Source of the DNA: CBFHND01 sp965657085
GTDB taxonomy: Bacteria; Pseudomonadota; Alphaproteobacteria; Rhodobacterales; Rhodobacteraceae
Assembly (NCBI GenBank): GCA_965657085.1
Contig: CBFHND010000030.1
Coordinates: 1 to 36,629 of the forward strand
Length of the DNA: 36,629 nt
Direction: 5' to 3'
In this document: positions 8,701 through 15,816 of the stretch, piece by piece
How the letters are laid out: each line of letters begins with the position of its first letter
How positions within the stretch are numbered: the stretch's first letter is position 1
The notes under the pieces: generated by a model
The model's input: the letters and a program-made list of their open reading frames with translations, nothing else
Told to the model about the DNA's origin: nothing
Databases searched by the model: none
Program-made: the position numbers and the translations under genes

Positions 8701-9624
8701 TCAGGCAAATATCATCGAACTCAGCTTGCGCCGTCCGTTCAGGACCACCGGATCGTTGGGTTTCAATGCATCGAAGATGGTGAAAAGCTGCGTCTTGGCA
8801 GCCCCGTCATTCCACTCGCGATCACGCCGGAACAGCTCAAGCAGTTCCGTCACCGCCGCCTCGGCATCGCCACCGGCATGCAAGGCCTGCGCCAGATCGA
8901 ACCGCGCCTGATGATCATCGGGGTTGGCATCGACCGCTGCGCGCAGTTCATCCGCAGGACCGGCGCCCGCAGCCTGTCGCGCCAGTTCCAGTTGCGCGTG
9001 TGCGGCTTCCAGTTCGGCGGCGGTCGAAATCTCCGCGGGCGCTCCGTTCAGGATGGCCTCGGCCTGATCCAGTTCGTCCATGGCGATATGTGCACGCACC
9101 AACCCGCCATAGGCCCCGGCATGGTTGGGATCTTCGCCAAGGATGGCCGCAAAAGTCTGGGCTGCATCCGACGCCGCCCCTTCGGTCAGCATTTCTTCGG
9201 CGGCCTCGACCGCTTCGTTCAAGGTGTCACCCGGTGCTTCGCCTCCGGCGGCCTTGATCACCCGATCCACAAAGGCCGTGATCTCCGACCCGGGAACAGC
9301 GCCCTGAAAGCCATCCACCGGCTGACCTTTCCAAAAGGCATAAACCGTCGGGATTGATTGAATTTGCAGCTGGCCCGCGATCATCTGGGCCTCGTCCACG
9401 TTGACCTTGACCATCTTGACCGCACCCTTGGCCGCGCGCACCGCGTCCTCCAGCAGGGGGCCAAGTGTCTTGCAGGGGCCGCACCAAGGCGCCCAGAAAT
9501 CGACGATCACTGGGGTTGTCTGGCTCGCTTCGACCACATCGGCCATGAACGCAGCCTCGGTGGTGTCCTTGATCAGGTCTTCGCCCTCAGGCGCGGGGGT
9601 CAGGTTCAGTTCCATATCTGTCAT
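8701..9624 (-). CDS. Thioredoxin/TPR chaperedoxin (YbbN/CnoX-like)
   Basis: Residues about 20-125 are a thioredoxin fold with a complete active site WCGPC (C48, C51) and the cis-proline segment QSIPTVYAFWKG. Residues about 135-305 are Ala/Glu-rich helical repeats of TPR type. This layout is that of YbbN/CnoX, a holdase that passes substrates to GroEL or DnaK after oxidative stress. E. coli CnoX lacks one active-site cysteine, but both are present here, so a reductase role is also likely. The start may instead be the ATG at 9615 (MELNLTP), since the GGATGG upstream is very close to the first ATG. It lies 46 bp after xthA, probably in the same operon. Confidence 0.88.
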   Translation of the reverse strand: MTDMELNLTPAPEGEDLIKDTTEAAFMADVVEASQTTPVIVDFWAPWCGPCKTLGPLLEDAVRAAKGAVKMVKVNVDEAQMIAGQLQIQSIPTVYAFWKGQPVDGFQGAVPGSEITAFVDRVIKAAGGEAPGDTLNEAVEAAEEMLTEGAASDAAQTFAAILGEDPNHAGAYGGLVRAHIAMDELDQAEAILNGAPAEISTAAELEAAHAQLELARQAAGAGPADELRAAVDANPDDHQARFDLAQALHAGGDAEAAVTELLELFRRDREWNDGAAKTQLFTIFDALKPNDPVVLNGRRKLSSMIFA

Positions 9625-9670
9625 CCATCCATAACGTGTTGCCGCCTATATGAGACCGCGCAAGGCATTT

Positions 9671-10459
9671 TCAAAGGTCAAAACTGGCGAAAACCGGTGC
9701 GTGATCGCTGGGTTTCTCCCATCCACGTGCATCCCGCAGCACCCGGCTTGAGTGTCCGGCGTTCGCGATGTCCTGCGTCGCCCAGATATGATCAAGTCGC
9801 CGACCCTTGTCCGCGGCATCCCAATCCTTGGCGCGATACGACCACCACGAATAGAGCAAACCTTCGGGAATATCCTGCCGCGTGATGTCGACCCAGGATC
9901 CTGCGTCCTGAACCTGCGCAAGGTGCTCCACCTCAACCGGGGTGTGCGACACGATCTTCAAGAGCTTCTTGTGATCCCAAACATCATCCTCGCGCGGGGC
10001 GATGTTCAGATCGCCCACAAGGATGCTCTTGCTCGGTGCTTCGGCATGAAACCAGTCCCGCATGTCGGTCAGATAATCCAGCTTCTGGCCGAACTTCTCG
10101 TTGCGGTCGCGGTTTGGTTCATCGCCTCCGGCGGGCACATAGAAGTTGTGCACGGTCACACCGTTTTCCAGCCGTCCGGCGATGTGACGCGCATGCCCAA
10201 GGCCCGCAAAGTCCTGCGCACAGACCTCTTCGATGGGTGTGCGGCTTAGAATGGCGACACCGTTATAGCCCTTGTCACCACGGGCCACCATGTGCGGATA
10301 GCCTGCCGCGGCGAACCCTTCGCGCGGGATCTTGTCCACCGGGCTCTTGCACTCCTGAAGACACAGAACATCCGGCCCTTCTTCGGCCAGCAACTTCAAG
10401 ACAATCGGCTCGCGCAAGCGCACCGAATTGATGTTCCACGTGGCCAGGCTGAATGACAT
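9671..10459 (-). CDS. xthA: Exodeoxyribonuclease III (AP endonuclease)
   Basis: This 262-residue protein of the ExoIII/APE family cuts DNA at abasic sites and degrades 3' ends in base excision repair. Active-site residues are visible by family pattern: N11 in TWNINSVR, E36 in LQECK, Y107, D150 and N152 in VGDLNIAP, D223 in RRLDHIW, and D252-H253 in KPSDHAP. The start at 10459 (MSFSLATWN) has GGAG about 9 bases upstream; the ATG at 10510 would add 17 residues with no family counterpart. It heads a leftward run with the chaperedoxin, LON-domain and Trm112-like genes. A strong terminator at 10606-10633 separates it from the upstream regulator gene, so it needs its own promoter in 10460-10605. 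Confidence 0.95.
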   Translation of the reverse strand: MSFSLATWNINSVRLREPIVLKLLAEEGPDVLCLQECKSPVDKIPREGFAAAGYPHMVARGDKGYNGVAILSRTPIEEVCAQDFAGLGHARHIAGRLENGVTVHNFYVPAGGDEPNRDRNEKFGQKLDYLTDMRDWFHAEAPSKSILVGDLNIAPREDDVWDHKKLLKIVSHTPVEVEHLAQVQDAGSWVDITRQDIPEGLLYSWWSYRAKDWDAADKGRRLDHIWATQDIANAGHSSRVLRDARGWEKPSDHAPVFASFDL

Positions 10460-10605
10460 GAGGCGCTCTCCTTGTTTGTCCCGCAATCTATGCCGCCCCG
10501 ACGGGCGCAACCACCCCCTTCTTTGGGTTAAAGGTACTCCGGCGGAAACCGGGGCATTGCATCGGGATCATCCAATCGCACCAGAGGCCTGCCCGCCTTG
10601 CAGAC

Positions 10606-10633
10606 AAAAAAAGACCGGGCACAAGGCCCGGCC
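10606..10633 (-). terminator. Rho-independent terminator of the CenR-like gene
   Basis: On the minus strand GGCCGGGC pairs with GCCCGGTC (8 bp, one G-U) across a CTTGT loop, followed by seven T residues (10612-10606). This is a textbook intrinsic terminator about 100 nt after the response-regulator stop. It would also form the 3' end of the small-RNA candidate. Confidence 0.9.
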
Positions 10634-10681
10634 AAGTCCAACAGGGAGGTGCATGTTTACCCGGACATGCAGCGGGATACG
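10606..10681 (-). ncRNA. Candidate small RNA in the 3' region of the CenR-like gene
   Basis: On the minus strand, about 76 nt from 10681 to 10606 hold a 7-bp perfect stem (TGCATGT at 10671-10665 with ACATGCA at 10656-10650), a linker containing CCTCCC (anti-Shine-Dalgarno-like), and a strong terminator with U7. The 5' end is inferred: it is 41 bp from the centre of the FNR-type box at 10716-10729, with a -10-like CATGTT at 10693-10688. A processed 3'-UTR fragment would look the same. No transcript data are available here. Confidence 0.35.
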
Positions 10682-10715
10682 TCTTGAAACATGCCAAGGC
10701 AGCGCAGGGGCCGCC

Positions 10716-10729
10716 TTGATGTGAATCAA
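10716..10729. promoter_or_regulatory. FNR/FnrL/FixK-type binding site
   Basis: TTGAT-GTGA-ATCAA is a perfect match to the FNR-family consensus TTGAT-N4-ATCAA. It begins one base beyond the stop codon of the CenR-like gene. With class-II spacing (centre at -41.5) on the minus strand it would start a transcript near 10681, where a -10-like CATGTT is present. The opposite direction would give an antisense transcript into the regulator gene, but its -10 position (about 10752-10757) looks poor. Confidence 0.55.
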
Positions 10730-10730
10730 T

Positions 10731-11417
10731 TCATGACATCAAACGATAACCGCCACTTTCGGTCACAAGAAGGCGCGCATTTGACGGATCTGGTTCGATT
10801 TTCTGACGCAACCGGTAGATATGCGTTTCCAACGTGTGTGTGGTCACACCCGCGTTGTATCCCCACACCTCGTGCAGCAGAACATCACGGGCAACGACAC
10901 CGTCATTCGACCGGTACAGGAACTTCAGGATGTTGGTTTCCTTTTCGGTCAGGCGAATTTTCTTGTCGTCCTCGGTCACCAGCATCTTCATGGACGGCTT
11001 GAAGGTGTACGGCCCAAGGGTGAACACGGCGTCTTCCGATTGTTCGTGCTGGCGCAACTGTGCGCGGATACGTGCCAGAAGTACCGGAAACTTAAAGGGT
11101 TTGGTCACATAGTCGTTGGCCCCGGCATCCAGACCCAGGATCGTGTCCGCGTCACTGTCATGCCCGGTCAGCATCAAAACGGGTGCTTTCACGCCCTGTT
11201 TGCGCATCAGGCGGCACAGCTCGCGGCCATCGGTATCCGGCAGGCCCACATCCAGAATAACCAGATCATAAAGCGCCTCTTTTGCGCGGGCCATCGCGTC
11301 CTGACCATTGGCGGCCTCGAAGACGTCAAAGTCCTCGGTCATCACCAATTGCTCTGACAGCGCCTCGCGCAGGTCCTCGTCATCGTCCACCAGCAGGATT
11401 TTCTTCAACTGTGCCAT
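10731..11417 (-). CDS. cenR: OmpR-type response regulator, CenR-like
   Basis: The receiver domain (residues 1-120) has acidic D11-D13, phosphoacceptor D56 in LVILDVGLP, T84 in LMLTGHD and K106 in YVTKPFKF. The winged-helix DNA-binding domain covers about 130-226 (RLTEKETNILKFLYR, then VTTHTLETHIYRLRQKI). The linker HEQSEDAVFTLGPYTFKPS and the HEVWGYNAGVTTHTLETH stretch closely resemble my recollection of Caulobacter and Rhodobacter CenR, an envelope-homeostasis regulator usually paired with CenK. No histidine kinase lies nearby, as is common for CenR. GGGAGG precedes the ATG by 6 bases. It is divergent from ribA across 162 bp. The symbol is likely, not certain. Confidence 0.9.
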   Translation of the reverse strand: MAQLKKILLVDDDEDLREALSEQLVMTEDFDVFEAANGQDAMARAKEALYDLVILDVGLPDTDGRELCRLMRKQGVKAPVLMLTGHDSDADTILGLDAGANDYVTKPFKFPVLLARIRAQLRQHEQSEDAVFTLGPYTFKPSMKMLVTEDDKKIRLTEKETNILKFLYRSNDGVVARDVLLHEVWGYNAGVTTHTLETHIYRLRQKIEPDPSNARLLVTESGGYRLMS

Positions 11418-11579
11418 CAGGGGCCTCCCTTTTCTTGGTATCTACATGCGCCGCGGACCCTGTAACGACAAGTTTTGCTGCATTCCTCTCACGGCCTCGT
11501 GTCACAGGCGGGGCAAATGTTTCAATTCCGTGCGCAATCCCCTACATCTGAGGCACGCAATCTTTCAGGACGCCGCACA

Positions 11580-12668
11580 ATGGCATTTGGACCCGACATC
11601 ACCGAACAGCTTGCCCGGGCCCGTGCGGATCTGCGGATGGGCGTGCCCGTGGTGCTGACAGGTGAGGGCGCGGCCCTGATCCTTGCGGCAGAAACCCTGA
11701 CCGCGCAGCGGCTGTCGGATGTGCTGGCTCTTGGTGGTACGCCATCGCTGGCCATCACCGCACGGCGTGCGACCACGCTCAAGGCCCGCGCCTATGATGG
11801 TGATGTGGCCCGCCTGATCCTGCCTGAAGATGCCAACCTTGATTGGGTTCGGGCAATTGCCGATCCGGCAGATGACTTGCGGCGCCCCATGAAAGGCCCA
11901 CTTATATCTCAGCGGGATGGTGCTGCTGACGCCCATCGCGCCGCCTTGGCCCTGACCAAGTCCGCACGAATCCTGCCCGCTGCCATTGTATTGCCACTGT
12001 CAGACGCAGGCCAATTCGCACTGACCCATGCCCTGACCGCGCTGCCTTTGCATGATCTGATGCCCCATATTCGCGCGCGCAGCCCCTTGCATCCGATCGT
12101 GCAAGCCCGATTGCCGATGGAAGCCTCGGAGGCGGGCCGCCTGCATGTGTTTCGCCCAGAGGACGGCGGCGAAGAGCATTATGCCATCGAAATCGGCAAG
12201 CCCGATCGCAGCCAGCCGGTACTGGCGCGTCTGCACTCGGCCTGCTTCACAGGTGATCTGATGGGTAGCCTGAAATGCGATTGCGGCCCACAGCTGCGCG
12301 GCGCTCTGGCGCAGATGGGTACGGAAGGCGCCGGCGTTCTGCTCTACCTCAATCAGGAGGGACGCGGCATCGGCCTTGCCAACAAGATGCGGGCCTATTC
12401 GCTTCAGGATCAAGGGTTTGACACCGTTGAAGCCAATCACCGCCTGGGGTTCGAAGATGACGAGCGCGATTTTCGCCTTGGCGCTGATATTCTGAAATCC
12501 ATGGGTTTCTCGGCGGTGCGGCTGCTGACGAACAATCCCGCCAAGGTGGCCATGATGGAGACCTGCGGTGTCCATGTCGCCGAACGTGTGCCGCTGAAAG
12601 TTGGTGAAAACCGCCACAACAAGGACTACCTGGCCACGAAGGCCGCGAAATCGGGGCATCTGCTATGA
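11580..12668 (+). CDS. ribA: GTP cyclohydrolase II with degenerate RibB-like N-terminal domain
   Basis: Residues about 185-345 are a RibA domain that opens the GTP imidazole ring, the first step of riboflavin synthesis. It has zinc cysteines C222, C233 and C235 (SACFTGDLMGSLKCDCG) and the catalytic NQEGRGIGL stretch at 258-266. Residues 1-175 resemble DHBP synthase (RibB) in outline (GVPVVL, AAETLT, ARRATTLKA) but lack its acidic active-site DDE/REnE motif. This looks like a bifunctional RibBA whose RibB half has decayed. The start at 11580 has AGGA 9 bases upstream, while the frame extends back to 11475. The stop overlaps the LysE-family start by 4 bp (ATGA). Confidence 0.92.
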   Translation: MAFGPDITEQLARARADLRMGVPVVLTGEGAALILAAETLTAQRLSDVLALGGTPSLAITARRATTLKARAYDGDVARLILPEDANLDWVRAIADPADDLRRPMKGPLISQRDGAADAHRAALALTKSARILPAAIVLPLSDAGQFALTHALTALPLHDLMPHIRARSPLHPIVQARLPMEASEAGRLHVFRPEDGGEEHYAIEIGKPDRSQPVLARLHSACFTGDLMGSLKCDCGPQLRGALAQMGTEGAGVLLYLNQEGRGIGLANKMRAYSLQDQGFDTVEANHRLGFEDDERDFRLGADILKSMGFSAVRLLTNNPAKVAMMETCGVHVAERVPLKVGENRHNKDYLATKAAKSGHLL

Positions 12669-13279
12669 TCGATCCCGTTCTTTTCGCAGGCTTTTTGGCC
12701 GCGACCGCACTGATCGTCTGTATCCCGGGGCCGTCCTGCGCGCTGGCCTCTGCACAGGCCGTGCGCTACGGGCCACGCGCGGCCATGGTCACCGTGGCAG
12801 GCGATGCACTTGGATCTGCGTTCCACATCGTGATCGCGACTGCCAGCCTGCATTATCTGGTGGCGCTGGCGGACGAGGTTTTGCCATGGCTGCAGATCGC
12901 CGGGGGCCTCTATATCCTATGGCTGGCGTACCAAGCCTTCACAGCGCCCGAGGACCACAAGGTCGGCGGGCACCGCGCGTCTTTCCTGTCGGGCTTTTTC
13001 GCCTGCGTGACCAACCCCAAGGCAATCGTGTTTTTTGCCGCCCTCTTTCCCGGCTTCATTTCGCCTGATCATTCGATCTGGGTCCAGTCGCTGATCTACG
13101 GCGCTGTCTTCATCCTGCTGGATGCGGCATCGATCATTGGTTTCGCTTTGGCCGCTCTACGCGCCCTGCACTCGCCACTTGGCCAAAGGGTGCGCGTCAC
13201 AACCCTCAGCGGTATCGGTTTGACGGGTGTGGGTGGGTTGCTGGTGTTCAAAGGGTGCAAGGCCCTGACGCCGCAATGA
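12665..13279 (+). CDS. LysE/RhtB-family amino-acid exporter
   Basis: This 204-residue inner-membrane protein has five to six hydrophobic segments. The family marker PGP occurs in the first helix (CIPGPSCALASAQAVRYG, near residues 19-36), and FFACVTNPKAIVFFAALFPGF in the middle matches the conserved TNPK loop. LysE/RhtB proteins export amino acids or similar metabolites by proton exchange; the substrate cannot be told. Translation is probably coupled to ribA through the ATGA overlap. Length is normal for the family. Confidence 0.9.
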   Translation: MIDPVLFAGFLAATALIVCIPGPSCALASAQAVRYGPRAAMVTVAGDALGSAFHIVIATASLHYLVALADEVLPWLQIAGGLYILWLAYQAFTAPEDHKVGGHRASFLSGFFACVTNPKAIVFFAALFPGFISPDHSIWVQSLIYGAVFILLDAASIIGFALAALRALHSPLGQRVRVTTLSGIGLTGVGGLLVFKGCKALTPQ

Positions 13280-13323
13280 CCGGCGCGGCAGACACCGATG
13301 CGCAATTTCGCGGATAGTCCGGC

Positions 13324-13818
13324 ATGAAACCCACCGACATGGTTCTGATCCCGAAGGGTCTGCGGTTCATGGGCCAAACCTTTCCCTGCACCGTGGGCAA
13401 AGGTGGCATCAGCGCCGCGAAACGAGAGGGCGATGGGGCCACTCCTGTGGGCACCCACCGGATCGTCGGAATGCTGTATCGCCCCGACCGCATGGCGCGC
13501 CCCGCACCTTGGGCCAAACCCATACATCCAAACGATCTATGGTCGGATGACGTTAAGGCGCCTGACTACAATCATATGACCCGTGCGCCTTATGATTTCA
13601 GCCACGAGGTTCTGCGGCGCGCCGATCCGTTGTACGATCTTGTCATCCTGACGGATTGGAATTGGCCCTATGCGGTGCCGGGGCGTGGTTCGGCGATCTT
13701 CATGCACCGATGGCGCCGACCCGGCTTTGCGACAGAAGGGTGCATTGCCCTGCGCCCAGACCACCTGCGCAGCATCGCGGCGCGGATCAGGTTGGACACG
13801 CGGCTGATTGTAAGCTGA
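13324..13818 (+). CDS. L,D-transpeptidase (YkuD) family protein, no signal peptide
   Basis: This 164-residue YkuD-domain protein shows the catalytic pattern with H128 in IFMHRW and nucleophile C140 in ATEGCIAL. YkuD enzymes make 3-3 crosslinks in peptidoglycan or attach lipoproteins to it, in the periplasm. No signal peptide or membrane anchor is visible: the protein starts MKPTDMVLIPKGLRF. Either export is unusual, the true start is upstream, or it acts on another substrate. GGATAG lies just before the ATG. It follows the LysE-family gene by 44 bp and converges on the YggS gene. Confidence 0.85.
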   Translation: MKPTDMVLIPKGLRFMGQTFPCTVGKGGISAAKREGDGATPVGTHRIVGMLYRPDRMARPAPWAKPIHPNDLWSDDVKAPDYNHMTRAPYDFSHEVLRRADPLYDLVILTDWNWPYAVPGRGSAIFMHRWRRPGFATEGCIALRPDHLRSIAARIRLDTRLIVS

Positions 13819-13837
13819 CCGTCGCGCCGGAGAGGCG

Positions 13838-14491
13838 TTAACCCGGCACGCGGTCGCCAAAGATGGCAGAGCCAACACGCACATGCGTGGCCCCCAACGC
13901 AATCGCGGTTTCAAAGTCGCTGCTCATACCCATGCTGAGGCCGTCCAAACCGTTGCGTGCCGCCATCTTGGCCAACAGCGCGAAATGCAAAGCCGGCTCT
14001 TCGTCCACCGGCGGTATACACATCAGGCCCTTCACAGGCAGGTCGAGTGCGTGGCAATCCACCACGAAAGCGTCGACTTCATCAGGCATGACACCGGCCT
14101 TTTGCGGCTCTTCGCCGGTGTTGACCTGAAGAAACAGATCGGGGCAATGCCCCTCTTCCTGCGCCAGTCGCGCAAGGGTCTTGGCCAGTTTCGGACGATC
14201 AACGGAATGGATGGACTGAAAAAGTTCGATGGCTTGCCGGGCCTTGTTGGTTTGCAATGGACCGATCAGGTGCAGGTCAATACCCTCAAAACGTTCGCGA
14301 AATTCGGGCCATTTCCCGGCGGCTTCCTGCACTCGGTTTTCGCCAAAACAGCGATGGCCTTCGTTCAGGACGGCCTCGACCCGTGCGTTGGGCTGCACCT
14401 TGCTGACTGCGATCAAGGTCACCGACCCCGGCGCGCGGCCTGCGGCGGCTTCTGCCTTGGCGATACGGTCTGAAATGTCACTCAGGGGCAT
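13838..14491 (-). CDS. YggS/PLPBP-family PLP-binding protein
   Basis: This 217-residue single-domain alanine-racemase-fold protein belongs to the PLP homeostasis family (YggS/PROSC). PLP lysine K31 lies in LIAVSKVQP, followed by FGENRVQEA near 49-57, HLIGPLQTNKAR near 79, and SMGMSSDFETAIALGATHVRVGSAIFG at the C-terminus. The start at 14491 has AGGA 5 bases upstream; the ATG at 14581 lies inside the porin terminator and is rejected. It is downstream of the porin on the same strand but separated by that terminator, so it is probably transcribed on its own. Confidence 0.95.
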   Translation of the reverse strand: MPLSDISDRIAKAEAAAGRAPGSVTLIAVSKVQPNARVEAVLNEGHRCFGENRVQEAAGKWPEFRERFEGIDLHLIGPLQTNKARQAIELFQSIHSVDRPKLAKTLARLAQEEGHCPDLFLQVNTGEEPQKAGVMPDEVDAFVVDCHALDLPVKGLMCIPPVDEEPALHFALLAKMAARNGLDGLSMGMSSDFETAIALGATHVRVGSAIFGDRVPG

Positions 14492-14547
14492 CTGCGTCCT
14501 TTCCGTTTGGTTCCAGATACCAAGGACAGCAGAAATTGGAAGGGCGC

Positions 14548-14579
14548 AAAAGAAAAGGGGCAGCCCAGAGGACTGCCCC
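14548..14579 (-). terminator. Rho-independent terminator of the porin gene
   Basis: GGGGCAG (14557-14563) pairs with CTGCCCC (14573-14579) across a 9-nt loop. On the minus strand it is followed by TTTTCTTTT (14556-14548). It begins 22 bp after the porin stop, as expected for a strongly transcribed gene. Confidence 0.9.
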
Positions 14580-14601
14580 AAATCTTTAGATGTGCTTCAG
14601 C

Positions 14602-15555
14602 TTAGAAGTTGAAGCGAACACCCAGGTCAGCAACTGTATGACCAGCGAAGAGTTTGGCAACGCCACCACGGATGGAAGTACCACCACCGAGATCATGGTT
14701 GAAATCGATGCCGTAACCGGTGTTGTTCGTTGGTGTACCGAAAATTGTGTCCGCATCGGACACATAGGCTTCGATATTCGTTGCGGCGCCAACATCAAAA
14801 CGAGCGGCAAGCGTGATATGGTCGCCGTTAACACCGTTGTCTGCCCACGCCAAGCTAACGTCGGCTACACCAATTGAACCACCAACAGATGCAGCAAGCT
14901 CTGTGTCTGAGGCGCTATTGGAGTCTTGTGCACCCAAAGCGAAGGTCCAACCGTTCCACGTGTAGGCGATGTGTGCCGCGAGGCGATCATTCGCACCGTC
15001 CGATGCAGAAACGTGGAGGGACAAATCGCCCACCGAGTACATGACTTCAACTGCGTTGTTGGTAGCCGCAGCACCCGCTCCGTCGGAGTCATAAAAATCG
15101 GCGCCAAACTGGAAAGGCGTGTATTCATACTGCAGACCGGTCAGGCCCAGGTCAATCGGGTACATGCCAGGCATGAATTCGATCGCGCCGAAGATGTTTC
15201 CAACACCGACTTCCAAGCCGCCGGAGCGAGCGAAGAAGCGGGGCGCGTTGATGCCAGTACCGGAGTTGGCCGCGTCGTTAACTTCATCGTTTTCCTGCTC
15301 GATGCGAACGCGCACACCGAAAGTTACACCTGCGTCTGATTCAGCAGTTGCATCAATCTGAAGGCGGAAACGGCTGGTGATATCAACGGAGCTATCACCG
15401 GTTCCGTCGTCGCCGAAAGTGGAAGCGATGCCATCTGGTCCAGCAGCGCTGGAATAAAGCACGCCAAAGCGGGCGTAGCCGCCGAATGTCACGTCAGCAG
15501 CTGCGACACCCGCGGTGGCGACCAGTGCTGTTGTGGCGAAGAGAACTTTTCTCAT
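14602..15555 (-). CDS. Rhodobacter-type outer-membrane porin
   Basis: This 317-residue precursor has a clear signal peptide (MRKVLFATTALVATAGVAAA, cut near residue 20). It is followed by alternating beta strands starting DVTFGGYARFGV and ending in a C-terminal phenylalanine (VADLGVRFNF), the usual signal for BAM insertion. The acidic, glycine-rich loops and small aromatic strands fit the general porins of Rhodobacter. GAGGGA before the ATG at 15555 sets the start; the open frame runs back to 15753. The codon choice (more A/T, such as gcgctgg beside gcaactgt) is less GC-biased than that of its neighbours, as in highly expressed genes. It has its own terminator. Confidence 0.93.
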   Translation of the reverse strand: MRKVLFATTALVATAGVAAADVTFGGYARFGVLYSSAAGPDGIASTFGDDGTGDSSVDITSRFRLQIDATAESDAGVTFGVRVRIEQENDEVNDAANSGTGINAPRFFARSGGLEVGVGNIFGAIEFMPGMYPIDLGLTGLQYEYTPFQFGADFYDSDGAGAAATNNAVEVMYSVGDLSLHVSASDGANDRLAAHIAYTWNGWTFALGAQDSNSASDTELAASVGGSIGVADVSLAWADNGVNGDHITLAARFDVGAATNIEAYVSDADTIFGTPTNNTGYGIDFNHDLGGGTSIRGGVAKLFAGHTVADLGVRFNF

Positions 15556-15643
15556 TAGTTTTCCCTCGGTTTCATGTTCATACGCCCAAACCGGGGAATC
15601 CGGTGAGGGTACAGAGGGTGTTTCGCTCTTTCCGCCCCTCCAA

Positions 15644-15656
15644 TGCAAGGATTGCA
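15644..15656. promoter_or_regulatory. Inverted repeat TGCAA-N3-TTGCA in the porin leader
   Basis: A perfect 5-bp inverted repeat with a 3-bp spacer lies 89 bp upstream of the porin ATG. Its centre is 18 bp from that of the neighbouring repeat at 15661-15675. It could be an operator half of a regulated porin promoter; no known regulator consensus was recognised. Confidence 0.3.
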
Positions 15657-15660
15657 CACG

Positions 15661-15675
15661 GCTTTGTATCAAAGC
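15661..15675. promoter_or_regulatory. Inverted repeat GCTTTG-N3-CAAAGC upstream of the porin
   Basis: A perfect 6-bp inverted repeat with a 3-bp spacer lies about 106 bp upstream of the porin ATG. It is the second of three N3-spaced inverted repeats between the divergent porin and lipoprotein genes. It may bind a dimeric regulator; this is inference from symmetry only. Confidence 0.35.
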
Positions 15676-15775
15676 GGTGGAGGATGGTGCAGCTTTGCCA
15701 CACCCCTCAAATCGCCATTGAGACAGCAATCGCGCACGTGCATTGAGATACATTGACCTTGCCCAGCCTTTGCAG

Positions 15776-15790
15776 CTTGGTTAGACCAAG
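15776..15790. promoter_or_regulatory. Inverted repeat CTTGGT-N3-ACCAAG before the DUF3576 gene
   Basis: A perfect 6-bp inverted repeat with a 3-bp spacer sits 27 bp before the lipoprotein ATG. A further ACCAA half-site follows at 15792-15796. The position fits an operator near the transcription start, or a small 5'-UTR hairpin. Confidence 0.35.
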
Positions 15791-15816
15791 GACCAAACAG
15801 GCAAAGGTGTACGCTC

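Noticed and set aside
10653..10724. 23-residue open frame (MFTRTCSGIRLE...) behind an AGGGAGG sequence
   Set aside because: The Shine-Dalgarno is only 3 bases from the ATG, the frame is antisense to the candidate RNA, and the bases are better explained by the stem and the CCTCCC linker on the other strand.
14492..14581. Extended start of the YggS gene (30 extra residues)
   Set aside because: The extra codons run through the porin terminator hairpin, and AGGA directly before 14491 fixes the shorter start.
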